DNA of 64,000 nucleotides from Gossypium raimondii (taxonomy: Eukaryota; Streptophyta; Magnoliopsida; Malvales; Malvaceae): NCBI RefSeq assembly GCF_025698545.1, contig NC_068571.1, forward strand, positions 40,643,733 to 40,707,732, given 5' to 3'. Positions 11,676 through 22,671 of this stretch are shown piece after piece; the stretch's first letter is position 1, and each line of letters starts with the position of its first letter. A program made the position numbers and the translations under genes. The notes beneath the pieces are model-generated. The model worked only from the letters and a program-made list of their open reading frames with translations, was not told where the DNA came from and searched no databases.

Positions 11676-12586
11676 TTTTTTTTTTTTGAAGTACAAAACT
11701 ATTTTATTAAGTATTCGTAGCGTCTTTTATCAAAAAAATCATGAATAACCAATTGATAATCAAAACCAACATAAAAAAACATCATCTCAGCAATCCATCC
11801 ATCTAGTTAAATGATGCACAACAAGGCTACCAATTCTATTAATAAAAGTAGAAGACATCGAATCAAACAAATTAATAAAGTCACGAGCCTCTAATAGGTG
11901 AATGCGGCGTAAGGATAAGTTAATGTCACTAAAATGAACTTATTAACCACAAAAATGGAGTCCATCTCGATCAGTTCACAATGTTGGAGTAGCCTCTATC
12001 TCTAGCAAATTAGAGAGCCAAAGTGAAGAGCCTCACCTCTACAAGCTTTGCAAAAAAAAAAAAAACTTCTCGATTCGGATGTGCAAGGCCTTCAAGAACA
12101 AAGCCAACCACACCATAACCACACTCTTATTATGGTCACTCGGGAATTAAGTAGTATCCTCAATAAGCCTAATAGGTGGAGCCCACTTCACATTTTGTAG
12201 TTGTGTAGGAAGAATCGGGTGGCAAACATAATTGTGCAATCAAAAGTCAACTTGCAATGATTGTGCATGATCAAAGGCCATTCTAGGAGTTGTCTTCCCT
12301 GCATGGCAAACTCATATATTTCATATTTGCCAAAGCAAAACAATCAAACTAGTGAAACCATGAATATTTGTGGCTTTTGTAGCATTTTCAAGTCAGACCG
12401 ATGCAATATGTGTAATAACCACCTAAGAGACTCTCATGCAACTCCTAAAGTGTAAGGAGTTCCAATCAGTACTCCAAACGATTCATACATCTCTTACAAG
12501 TAGGATCACATGACATTGGATGGCGCTGTAGGTAAAATATTATACCCAAGTCTTTACCCAAACAATTTAATTTTTGGATAGTCTTA
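11676..12586 (-). mobile_element. LINE relic, 3' part (RNase H end and poly-A)
   Basis: An oligo-T run at 11676-11687 on the plus strand is the poly-A tail of a minus-strand LINE. Upstream on that strand, fragments LLEARDFINLFDSMSS, INRIGSLVVHHLTRWM and FCKACRGEALHFGSL correspond to the C-terminal RNase H-like domain of plant L1-type LINEs. Many stops and shifts show it is old. The other part of the same LINE lies at 17825-19530, beyond a nested insertion. Confidence 0.65.
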
Positions 12587-12791
12587 GGCTCCGTTTGGTT
12601 TCAGAAAAATAGATGTCATTTTCGTTTTCTTTTTTTTTTTTTTGGAAAAATGGAATCACTAAAGAATTAAAAAAATGATTTTTGGAAAATAAAAACGTGT
12701 GAAATTAAAAATAAAAATAAAAAGTTGTTTTCATTAAAAATGCTTTTGTAAAACTGAACATGATGAAAACAAGAGTTTTTAATTTTAGATG

Positions 12792-13177
12792 TGTTAAAAA
12801 TAGAACGTTGATAATGATAATGTAACGCAAAGAAAAGAGAAAGAAAAATAAAGAACACACAGATTTTTACGTGGAAACCCTTTCGAAAAAAAACCACGAG
12901 CATAAGAGAAGATAATTCACTATGTCGAATTCGAATGAATACAAGAGGAGTAGACTATGTCTATTTATAGGCTTGAAAAACCATATTCTAATAAAAGGAG
13001 TGTAGTAAAGTTGAAACATCTTATTCTAATCAACATCAAATAGATAAAGTGTAATGAGGTTGAAAAGCCTTATTCTAAAATAAAATAAAAGAAGTATAGT
13101 TCTATATGGATTTTACTTTCTTTTTTTTTACCACTGTGTTTTATTTTAATAATTATTTGGGTCATTCAATTCTAACA
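12792..13177 (-). repeat. 3' LTR of copia element 1
   Basis: Starts TGTTAAAAATAG and ends TTCTAACA on the plus strand, so it runs TGTTAGAA...TTTTTAACA on the element's strand. It is 386 bp long and matches 17161-17544. Confidence 0.9.
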
Positions 13178-13188
13178 ATCTCCACCTT
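13178..13188 (-). other. Polypurine tract of copia element 1
   Basis: Read on the minus strand, AAGGTGGAGAT directly precedes the 3' LTR start TGTTAG. This is the normal place and form of the plus-strand primer in copia elements. Confidence 0.8.
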
Positions 13189-13278
13189 GACACAAATTCT
13201 CAATGAACAAGTTCTTCACCACGAACTCTCAACGAATAAGTTCTCCACCTCTTCCATGAAACCCTTTAAGGGGTTTTT

Positions 13279-16220
13279 TTAACAATGAACACCAACCAAG
13301 TCTAAGCAATGCTCAAACTTGGTTATGGGAAGTGACTTAGTAATCATATCTGCAAGATTTGCACGAGTACTATTTTTGCTAACAATAATATCACCACAAG
13401 CAATAATATCACGAACAAAATGATACCGAACATCAATGTGCTTTGTTCTTTTTGCTAACAATAATATCACGAACAAAATGATACCGAACATCAATGTGCT
13501 TTGTTCTTTCATGAAACATTTGATCTTTTGTAAGAAAGATGGCACTCTGACTGTCACAAAATACTGTAATGATTTAAAGGTCTTCATTGAGTTCACTAAA
13601 GAGTCCCTTCAACCAAATGGCTTCTTTACAAGCCTCAGTAATTGCCATGTACTCAACTTCAGTGGTAGACAAAGCGACTGTAGTTTGCAAAGTGGATTTC
13701 CAACTGATTGCACAACTTCCAATTGTAAAGACATAGCCTGTGAGAGATCTTTTTCTATTAAGGTCTCCGACAAAATCAACATCAACATACCCAATGATTC
13801 CATCTCTAATTCTTCCAAACTATAAGCAAACATTAGTGGTACCTCATAAGTATCTAAAAATCCACTGAACTGCTTTCCAGTATTCTTTACCAGGATTCGC
13901 CATGTATCTGCTAACTGCACTGATTACATATGATAAATCTGGATGTGAACAAACCATAGCATACATAACAGGTTTAGCACTCTGCATATTGAACCTGCAA
14001 AGAAATTTCTCAATGTACTCCTTCTAACTTAGGTACAATTTACTTGCTTTTCTATCTCTGAGAATTTTCATACCAAGTATCTTCTTTACCGGTCCCAAAT
14101 CTTTTATCTCAAATTCTTCACTTAGTTGGGCTTTGACCTTTCTTATCTCTCATTTATCTTTCACTGCTATCAACATGTCATCAACATAAATGAGTAGATA
14201 CACAAAAGAACCATTACTATTTTTCTTAAAGTAAACACAACTGTCAAAGCTACTTCTTTTAAAATCATGAGAAGTCATAAAAGAATCAAACCTCTTGTAC
14301 CACTGTCTTCGGTGACTGTTTCAAACCATAAAAGGACTTTTTCAGAAAGCAAACATAGTTCTTTTTTTTTAGACTGTAAAGCCCTCTAGTTGTTGTATGT
14401 AAATATCCTCCTCAAGTTCCCCATGCAAAAATGAAGTTTTTATATCTAACTGCTCAAGCTCCAAATCATGCATGGCCACAATACTGAGCAAAGCTCGAAT
14501 CGAACTATGCTTCACAACTCAGGAGAACACATCTATGAAGTCCACACCTGAAATTTGACTGTAACCCTTTGCAGCAAGCCTTACTTTATATTTGGGTTCT
14601 TCAACTCCTAGAGTCTCTTCTTTCGTTTTAAACACACATTTACAACGAACAGCCTTTTTACCTTTAGGAAGTTTTACAATATCTCATGTTCTATTTTTGT
14701 GGAGTGATTCCATCTCCTCTTTCATAGCAAACATCCACGTTTCTGAGTTTTCACAGCTAACCGCCTCAGAATAATTAGATGGCTCTTGGTTTGCATCTAT
14801 ATCTTCAGCCACATTTAAAGCATAAGCAACTAGATCAACCTCGACATACTTTTTTGGAGGTTTAATTTCTCTTCTAGTTCTATTTTTGGCGATAGAGTAT
14901 TGTGGTGAAGAAGTAGCTCTATTCTGAATTTTTGTATTGGCTTGAAGAGTCTACTTTGTTGTAGATTCTGGATTAATCTGATACTCCACCTGCTTTTAAC
15001 TTTCTTTATTGAAAGAGTTTTTAATAGATAAGTTAGGTAGCATAGCAGTTTCATAAAAAACATCTCTACCAATCACAACTTTTCTATTTTCATTACACAA
15101 TAACTTATACCCTTTTACACCAGTTTTATAACCAAGAAAAACACATTTAATGGATCTCGGTTCCAATTTTCCATTATCAACATGAGCATACGCAGGACAC
15201 CCAAAGACCTTTAAGTCAAAATAGCCAGTAGGATTGCCAGACCATACCTCTTGTGGAGTCTTTTTCTCAATGGCAACGGAAAGAGATCGGTTGATCAAAA
15301 AAATGTAGTAGTGGCTGCTTCGGCCCAAAACGACTTTGATAAGTTAGCATTAGTCAACATACATCGAACCTTTTCCATAATCGTTCTATTCATTCGTTCT
15401 GCAACACCATTTTGCTGTGGAGTATGATGAATTGTCAAGTGTCTCACGATCCCTTCTGACTTGCACAGTTCATTAAACTCATTAGAACAGAACTCTAAAT
15501 CATAGTTTTTCAAGACTTAAATGCAGAAAACACATTACTTTTCTGCTTCAGGAAAAATGCCCAAACTTTTCTAGAAAAATCATCAAAAGTGTTAGCATAT
15601 AATTAGCTCAACCTCTCAAAGGCACTCTAGATGACCCCCACAGATTAGAATGAATGTACTCTAATGTTCCCTTTGTGTTATGAATTCCTCTACTGAATCG
15701 AACTCTCTTTTGCTTCCCAAAAATGCAGTGCTCACAAAACTTCAGTTTACAAATTCATTGCCTATCAAAAAGTCCTCTTTTGCTCAATTTTGCCATGGCG
15801 CATATGCCAAATTTTAGTAACATCATCATCTAACAAGGAAGAGGAAGTGACAGCTGCATCACCAGTAATAGTAGAACCTTGTAAAATATATAACTTGGCA
15901 GTCTTTCTCTACCATTTCATCAGAACAAGGGAACATTTGAAGATCTTTAAAACCCCACTTTCAACTGTGTATTTGTACCCTTTTAAATCAAAAGTACTCA
16001 ACGAAATCAAATTTCTCTCCAACTTTGGAACATGTCGCACGTCACTAAGTGTTCTAACAACTCTGTCAAACATCTTAACTTGAATTGTTCCAACACCTGC
16101 AATTTTACACGAAGTATTATTTCCCATCAAAACAACACCTTCAGACACTATTTCGTAATTTGTAAACCAATTCCGATTAGGACTCATATAGAAGGTAGCC
16201 CGAATCAAGGATTCACTCAT
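13279..16220 (-). pseudogene. Broken copia pol (IN, RT, RNase H)
   Basis: From upstream to downstream on the minus strand: a protease/pre-integrase stretch (VLMGNNTSCKIAGVGTIQ, 16220-15909); integrase core and C-terminal part (HHTPQQNGVAERMNRT at about 15430-15380, then VFGCPAYAHVD and KCVFLGY in 15328-14996); reverse transcriptase with YVDD at 14188-14177; and RNase H with the [12 protein letters not shown] helix and a [11 protein letters not shown] end (13596-13279). The pieces lie in different frames with many stops. A 58-bp tandem duplication at 13411-13526 splits the RNase H. The product would have copied and inserted the element. Confidence 0.85.
13411..13526. repeat. 58-bp tandem duplication in copia RNase H
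   Basis: ACGAACAAAATGATACCG starts at 13411 and again at 13469. The shared unit runs to GCTTTGTTCTTT and TTGCTAACAATAATATC. A period of 58 is not a multiple of three, so the duplication shifts the RNase H frame. Confidence 0.9.
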
Positions 16221-16277
16221 CGTTCAATTTAAAATTATTGACAAAAGAGACTAAGAGTTCACCATCGCTGTAGTCTT

Positions 16278-17138
16278 CTACAACATCAGATTCATTGAAT
16301 TTTTCTGGTTGTTTTCCCTTCTGATTCGTAGCCTCTCTTTTGATCTTGTTCTACAGCTTATAGCACTCAAATTTAATGTGCCCTTTCTTCTTACAAAAGT
16401 TACAAGTTTTTCCCATATTTGAATACTTCGATCTACCCTTAGATTTATCGCTAGGATTTCATTCATGTGTCCATCCACGATCATCATCATCATCATTCTA
16501 ATATTGTCTCTCACGAACAATGAGACCCTCTCTTGAGAGTTGAGTTTAACCACAAGATGTTTCATCTTATCATACGAGGTCAAAGAATCATAAACATCAT
16601 CAACTGTGAGAGACTCGCAGCTATACAAAATCGTGTCTATAAAGGTTGAATAAGACGGAGGCAACGAACAAAGTAAAATCAACCCTAGATCTTCCTTATC
16701 ATACTGAACCTCCATGGCCTCCAAGTCTGAGAGAATTTCTTTAAACACTGTTAAGTGTTTGTGCATATACGCATCTTCCTCCAAACAATGAGCATAAAGA
16801 CGTTGCTTCATATGCAGCTTGCTGGTTAAAGTTTTCGACATACATATTTGTTCTAGCCTCTTCCATAATGCAGCGGCGGTCTTCTCCTTCATCACATCCT
16901 GTAAAATTTCGTTAGACAAATGCAGATGTAACTGTGTTAAGGCCTTTCGACCTTTACGCGTCTTTTCTTCCTCCGTTAATGTCGAAGGCATCTTATCTAT
17001 CCCTAGTAGCGCATCTTCTAAGTCCATCTGCGCAAGAACTGCGTACATCTTTATTTGCCACAACGCGAACCTGGTGTTGCTATCCAACAGAAGAATTTCA
17101 TACTTTAAAGACGTCATTACCGTGATTGAAATAAACAA
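16278..17138 (-). pseudogene. Copia gag (UBN2-type), frameshifted at zinc knuckle
   Basis: The minus-strand frame encodes a typical copia Gag: FALWQIKMYAVLAQMDLEDA, ALWKRLEQICMSKTLTSK, LSDLEAMEVQYDKEDLGL and SLPPSYSTFIDTI, the UBN2/retrotransposon gag fold that packages element RNA. Near 16415-16357 the open frame reads KLVTFVRRKGTLNLSAISC. The neighbouring frame over the same bases gives the proper zinc knuckle CNFCKKKGHIKFEC (C-x2-C-x4-H-x4-C), so a frameshift lies just upstream of it. The start is close to the primer site at 17146. Confidence 0.85.
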
Positions 17139-17145
17139 CTCAAAA

Positions 17146-17157
17146 GCTCTGATACCA
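17146..17157 (-). other. Primer-binding site (tRNA-iMet type)
   Basis: On the minus strand TGGTATCAGAGC lies three bases inside the 5' LTR end (...TTTTTAACA AAT). This is the usual plant copia site complementary to the initiator methionine tRNA 3' end. Confidence 0.92.
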
Positions 17158-17160
17158 ATT

Positions 17161-17544
17161 TGTTAAAAATAGAACATCGATAATGAAAATGTATAGCAAA
17201 GAAAAGAGAGAAAAATAAAGAACACACAGATTTTTACGTGGAAACCCTTTCAGAAAAAAAATCACGGATAGAGGAGAAGATAATCCACTATGTCAAATTC
17301 GAATGAATACAAGAGGAGTAGACTATATCTATTTATAGGCTTGAAAAATCATATTCCAATAGAATGAGTTTAGTAAGGTTGAAACATCTTGTTCTAATCA
17401 ATATCAAATAGATGAAGTGTAATAGGGTTAAAAAACCTTATTCTAAAATAAAATAAAAGAAGTGTAGTTCTATATGGATTTTTGTTATTTTATTTTACCA
17501 CCGTCTTTTATTTTAACAAGGATTCGTGCCACTCAATTCTAACA
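17161..17544 (-). repeat. 5' LTR of copia element 1
   Basis: 384 bp, TGTTAAAAATAG...TTCTAACA on the plus strand, paired with 12792-13177. It holds the element's promoter region; a TATTTATAGGCTTG box is shared by both LTRs. Confidence 0.9.
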
Positions 17545-17824
17545 AAATGAATTCGCATTGGTTCAAACCCATATAAACATAAAAGTATTCTTTTTTTTCA
17601 AATAATTTTTCAAATATTAAATTTGGTATGTAAATTTATTTTATTTTATTTCTTATGTTACTATTATAGACGAATAGATACTAAACATGCTTTCATATTT
17701 TCATTATTAAAAATAAATTTTATTTCTATTTATTGAACATGTTTTTATTTAAAAAACAAAAACTATTTTCTAAAATTGAAAATAGGTTATGGGCATAGAA
17801 GATATTTTCAAAAACCAAACGCAA

Positions 17825-19530
17825 TCTTGATCTTTTAAATGAAACACTAGAACTCTCTATGAGGACCAGCACCCAACTCATTAAAAGCAGTTACTTATAC
17901 ACAATGTGCGTCGCATTGGCCCCTAAAGCTTGCATACCCTCAAACTATCAGAAAACAAGTTGTGGACCACCTTCGACTCAGTTAAAATATATGAATAAGT
18001 CATTATGCTCTTCGTAAATTTGGAATTTTATCCCTCTAATTTTTTGATTTCAAAAATCAAGTCCAACTATTTACATTGTTAAAATTATTTTTGTTAAAAT
18101 TTAGGTTCATTAAAACGCCATTTATTAGTTAATTACTATCAATTATTAACATTGTTAAAATTATTTTGTTAAAATTCGATTTATTACAATGTCATTTACT
18201 AGTTACATTGCTACTAAGAAAGTTTTTTTTATTTATTTCAAAATGTCATACCAACAAAGTGAACAAAAAAAATAACAGTGTTAACAATTGCACCTAAATT
18301 TTGAAATTTGAAAAGTAGAAGGACTAAATTTCTGTTAATAAAAGTACATGGGCTAAATTTTAAATTTGTAAATAGTAGAATGACCTATGACATATTTTAA
18401 CCCCTCCAAGCCCCAAGATGAAGAGTTATTGACCACCAAATCTTTTGGCCTTATCTCTAACCCAACATGATGTTCATAAGAAACTGAAAGATCAATAGGG
18501 CTAGAGGCCCATCAATTATCCTCAAAAGATCGAATCTGATAACCATTACTCAACCCCCAAAAATAACCTGGTGAAAGTGAATCAATAACTTGTGAAATAC
18601 TAGACAAAAGATATAAAAGCTTATCAACCACTTTAGCATCAAAGATGTTACCATTAGTGAAATATTTCACATAAAAGACCTTGTAATAGTCTTTATTATG
18701 CAAAAACCTTCAAACTTGTTTACCTAACAATGATGGATTGAAAAGGTAAAAATATCTTAACCCGATTCCACTCATTTCCTTCGATTTACTACGTGTCCTA
18801 ATCTAACATAGTCCACCCTCAGTTATCCACTCTGCTAGCCCACCAATATTTTCTTATAATTGAAACAACAGCATTAGTAACTAACAAAAGGAGTAAGAAG
18901 TAAGACATAATATACGTCAAAATAGGTTGTAGAATCAATTTAATGAACACCTCACAACTACCATAGCCAAGCAAACATTTAGACCAACTCTAGGCATGCT
19001 TTTGAACTTTGTCCATGATGTATTAAAAGACAAAAATTTTATCCTTACTAATTAGAAGCGACATACCAAATATCTATCACGCTAGACTCCTCTTGAACAC
19101 CTAACATGGTTTAGATAGAACCTTGTTACTCAACAAGTGTATTGAGACTAAAGTAATTAAGAGACTTACCAAAATATACATTTTGCCTTGAACCCACCTC
19201 ATAAAGATGAAGAACATTCCTAACACGTCTAGCCTTAGCTATCGAGTTCTCTATAAACAAAAGGTTGTCATCTGCAAAGAAGAGGTGGTTAATCTCAAGC
19301 TTAGTCTGGCTAGCCCTAACCCCATAAGTCCTGCCAAAATCCTACTCTTAACTCAACATTGTCGAAAGACCCTGTGTACATACCAAAAATAGATAAAGGG
19401 ATAAAGGGTCCCTTTGTCTTAGACCTCTCTTAGGTTGAAAAGATTCTATCAGTGAACCATTCATCTAAATATAAAAAGAAACAAAGGTCTAAGAAAAATG
19501 GTCCATTTGTACGAACACCGAGTAAAGAAT
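17825..19530 (-). mobile_element. LINE relic, RT part
   Basis: The minus strand carries degraded L1-type reverse transcriptase: PKRGLRQRDPLSLYLF near 19430-19380, LFFADDNLLFIENS (the F/YADD catalytic box) near 19290-19250, and LFNPSLLGKQV then HNKDYYKVFYVKYFTNGN (about 18750-18640), standard order for plant LINEs. The 5' end fades at about 19530. A TIR element (17981-18401) interrupts it. With 11676-12586 it makes one minus-strand LINE. Confidence 0.7.
17981..18401. mobile_element. Short TIR element (MITE) inside the LINE
   Basis: The left end GTTAAAATATATGAATAAGT and the reverse complement of the right end, GTTAAAATATGTCATAGGTC, are inverted repeats of about 30 bp. The inside is non-coding, AT-rich and different from the flanking LINE. 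No target duplication was settled. Confidence 0.55.
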
Positions 19531-21340
19531 TAGCACAAAATGTAAAGATTTAAAAGCGACTTTTACTGCAAGTGTGACAAATCAGTTGTAATATTTATGT
19601 GTTATAATTGAACACACGGAGTACTCCAAGGATCGAACCCAAGGGATTGTCAAATTAGTAAATGTTATCAAATTAATTACGAGTTAAGCAATTACTAATC
19701 TAGTTGAGTCGAAAATCATTAGTGCAACCAAATAAAATGAGATTTAAACTTATTCTAAATTAACAAATAAAAATATCAAACTACTTTTATTCTTTTTTAC
19801 TAGAAACAATGCAAATGGATTGAAATGATAATCGAATGTTTCATGAATTACTAACTAAGCTAATAAACCTATGATGATTATATTGTTTGCCCCTCTTAGC
19901 TAAGAATCTAATCTTAGTCTCATCTTAAACTAAAAGATACCACTTAAGCTCTACTCTCAGTCTCACTTAGGCATATAGATCTCCTCTCGGTCTCACTATT
20001 CGACACAAACATGTTAAAGTCTTATATGGTAAAGTCTCCTACCGATCTCATCTATCTAGATCTTCCACAAGAGGCGTTAATTCTAGTTTAATATGCAATT
20101 TAATACACTTGAACAAACAACTAGTTAAGGCATAGATAATAACTTAGTTAAGTAACACACTCATCAACCAACCAATAAAATGATTTAGCACATGATTAAA
20201 CTTAGATTCCACACAAGCATTTAACAAACACATGGTAGGCATAAAATACAAAAGATAAAGATTGAGAAGATGCTTATTAATAGATAAAAATTTGATGGAA
20301 CGCGATAGTTTAATCTATTGTCATCCACAAGGTTCTAGCAAAAGTGAAGAAATAAAAATTCTACAACAAAAAAAGAAAAGAAAAATGAAAACCTAAACTA
20401 AGAAAAGAAGAGTAAATATTGTCTAATGTCTAACCTAAGCTAGCCACCCAAATAGTTGACATAAGATGGTATTTGTAGGCAAAAAGTATTTAACCTAGCA
20501 TTGACAATTATGCCCTTAAATGAAAAGTGACTTAAGATTACTTGAACACAAAATTGTCCCTGCATTTTTTCACCCGTTAGGCTTCAGTTTCAACAATAGG
20601 CTACTCTAGGTTGAGTTTTGATAAAGTTCAATTTCCTCGAGGTGGTGGGAGGGTCAGTGTCGCAACACACAAGCTTCTGTGTTGACCTCGACCATAGTAG
20701 AAGTCCTTTTTAATGTTTGGCGTCAATCGCCTCCATACACAAGCTCAAATCAACCATTAGACTTCCAATGACATAATTTTGTCAATTTGGGTCTCAAAAG
20801 TAAAAGAAACGCAATAAGACGAACTTCTAATGTAATATCTAATAAGTAACAAAAAACAGCAAAAAGCTTCATAAAACACTTGAGAACAAGCTTTTTAAGT
20901 GTCAAAAGAACTTAATTTGATGCACAGAAAAACGAAAGATCATTGATCCATCATATCGGTTGTCATCTCGTCGCTTGGAGCTCACTAACAAAACTTAAAA
21001 AAAAAAACTAATGACTAAAATGAAAACTTTTAAATAGTTCAATGATCACTTTGTAACATTTTGAAATTGAGTGACAAAAACGTAAATTTACTAATAATTT
21101 AGCGGCCTTGAATATAGTTTACCTTTTAATTTAAAAAGTGAAAAACAAATCGACAATATTCACTATTCAAGTAAAAAGCCTTTTAATTACTTTTTTGGGA
21201 AATAATCAAACGAAAATTTGAAGGCATACTACGTCGTTTATTAACGAAGAATCCTTATAAAAACTTAATACGCGCTTTCCCTTTTCAAATCATATCCTTT
21301 TACCGACTTTATTTTTAGTGGGCGGTTTTAAGTTTTAACC
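19531..21340. other. Repeat-like intergenic DNA upstream of CXIP4
   Basis: 19545-20990 has the texture of a decayed LTR-type repeat (for example GGATCGAACCCAAGGGATTG) but I found no paired ends or pol sequence. 21025-21125 resembles the right arm of the MITE at about 43996-44534 (shared TTTAAATAGTT..., AGTGACAAAAACGTAAA and ACTAATAATTTAG). Confidence 0.4.
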
Positions 21341-21346
21341 ATCTAT

Positions 21347-21358
21347 TAAATATATATA
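21347..21358 (+). promoter_or_regulatory. Likely TATA box of the CXIP4-like gene
   Basis: TTAAATATATATACC lies about 140 bp upstream of the first splice donor of the leader and 330 bp upstream of the ATG. The transcript start would fall near 21385. Confidence 0.45.
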
Positions 21359-21496
21359 CCAACATAAAGTAAAAAACTTTGGAAAAAATCTCAACTCCAG
21401 AACCCAAAATCTCATCTTTCCATTAGAGCGCAGCTCTCATTCCTCTCGATTTTCTTTCACTTTGTTCGCCTCTTCGATTATCAATTCCGCTCTCAG

Positions 21497-21594
21497 GTAA
21501 GAACCCCAATTTTGTTTTTTCAGAAGAAAAAACCCTAAATGTATGTCTACTTTTCTAATTTTTTTAATATGAAACCCTAACTATTTTCTTTCAG
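21497..21594 (+). other. Leader (5' UTR) intron of the CXIP4-like gene
   Basis: TCTCAG|GTAAGAACCCC at 21497 and TTTTCTTTCAG at 21594 define a 98-nt U-rich intron in the leader. It carries two AAACCCTAA-type telo-box motifs (about 21530 and 21572). Confidence 0.7.
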
Positions 21595-21684
21595 ATTCTT
21601 GAAGCAAGCGAAGTTCAATTCTCCTCCCTACATCAGAAGAAAACTCTGATTCCCCAAAATTAGGGTAATCTCAATCCCTAAAAG

Positions 21685-22671
21685 ATGCCGGCCACCGCAG
21701 GGAGGGTTCGAATGCCCGCGAACAACCGGGTGCATAGTAGCGCCGCCTTGCAAACCCACGGGATTTGGCAAAGTGCAATCGGGTATGACCCTTATGCTCC
21801 TAATAAAGATGATTCAAAAAATTCATCGAGTCAGATGACTGCCGCTGCTGAACCCGATGGTGAAAACGCATACGCTAGCTTTCAAGGGCTTCTAGCCCTT
21901 GCCCGGATCACGGGTTCGAATGCAGATGAGGCTCGTGGAGCTTGTAAGAAGTGTGGGCGTGTTGGTCACCTTACTTTTCAGTGCAAGAATTTCGTGAGTT
22001 TGAAGGAGAGTAAGGAGAAAGACCCTGAAGCGATCCAGGCTGCGGTTTTGAATGGACTTGATAAGTTGAAAGGAGGGAAACTGAATGGGAAAAAGGAGAT
22101 GGAGAGTGAAGAAGAGGAGGACGAGGAGAGTGAGAGTTCGGACTCTGATGTGGATTCGGATATTGAGAGGATTATTGCTGAAAGATCTGGGAAGAAGGTT
22201 TCTAGGAAAGGGAAGAAATCATCAAAGAAGAAGAAGATGAGTGATGAGGATGATAGCTCTGAATCCGATTATGGGGAGAGAAAGAAAAAGAGAGGGAGGT
22301 CAAAGAAAAGGAGTAGTAGGAAGAGAGGAATTAGTGATTCTGATGATGAGGATGAAGGTAGGAGGAAGAGGAGGAAAGAAAAGAGAAAGAAGAGGGATGA
22401 TTCTTCGGACGAGGATGATGATCATCATCGTCGTCATAGGAAAAGAAAGAGTAGGAAGGAGAAGAGGAGAAGGAGAAGTCATAGGCATTCTGATGATTCT
22501 GAATCATCGGATGTGTCTGATGATCCTGGTAAACGACATAGGAGGAAGAGCCAAAGGCATGAATCCCTCTCTGGTTCTGATGTTAGTGGTTCGGATGATT
22601 CTCGGGTTGGAAGGGGTGCAAAGAGGTCTGAGAAGAGGAGCAGGAAACGCCATCACGAAGATGATGAGTAG
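21685..22671 (+). CDS. CXIP4: CXIP4-like CCHC zinc-knuckle protein
   Basis: A single-exon frame of 328 residues matches plant CAX-interacting protein 4. The conserved N-terminal half (MPATAGRVRMPANNRVHSSA... GIWQSAIGYDPYAPN) leads to one zinc knuckle at residues 87-100, CKKCGRVGHLTFQC (C87, C90, H95, C100). From about residue 130 the protein is a long low-complexity tail of alternating acidic/serine blocks and K/R clusters (for example KKKRGRSKKR), typical of nuclear RNA-linked proteins. The Arabidopsis homologue was found by its interaction with the vacuolar Ca2+/H+ exchanger CAX1 and is nuclear in plants; its exact role is not settled. Length is near the Arabidopsis protein. The ATG at 21685 is the first after the leader intron and starts the conserved N-terminus. 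The overlapping long frames come from the K/R/E/D-rich tail. Confidence 0.92.
   Translation: MPATAGRVRMPANNRVHSSAALQTHGIWQSAIGYDPYAPNKDDSKNSSSQMTAAAEPDGENAYASFQGLLALARITGSNADEARGACKKCGRVGHLTFQCKNFVSLKESKEKDPEAIQAAVLNGLDKLKGGKLNGKKEMESEEEEDEESESSDSDVDSDIERIIAERSGKKVSRKGKKSSKKKKMSDEDDSSESDYGERKKKRGRSKKRSSRKRGISDSDDEDEGRRKRRKEKRKKRDDSSDEDDDHHRRHRKRKSRKEKRRRRSHRHSDDSESSDVSDDPGKRHRRKSQRHESLSGSDVSGSDDSRVGRGAKRSEKRSRKRHHEDDE

Larger units (their letters stand above)
12792..17544 (-). mobile_element. Old full-length Ty1-copia retrotransposon
   Basis: Two LTRs (12792-13177 and 17161-17544) flank 4 kb carrying gag, protease-region, integrase, reverse transcriptase and RNase H remnants in copia order on the minus strand. 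A tRNA-iMet-type primer site and a polypurine tract are in place. Flanking AGATG (12787-12791) and AAATG (17545-17549) fit a 5-bp target duplication with one change. The LTRs differ at very roughly one base in eight by eye, and every frame is broken, so the copy is old and cannot move by itself. Confidence 0.9.
12587..17824. mobile_element. TIR element (MITE) split by a copia insertion
   Basis: The left end GGCTCCGTTTGGTTTCAGAA (12587) is mirrored on the right by CAAAAACCAAACGCAA (to 17824). Flanks are TCTTA (12582-12586) and TCTTG (17825-17829). Its own DNA is about 205 bp on the left and 280 bp on the right. The middle is the copia element at 12792-17544. The GGCTCCGTTTGGTTT start is common among non-autonomous plant DNA transposons. 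The superfamily is not certain. Confidence 0.55.
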
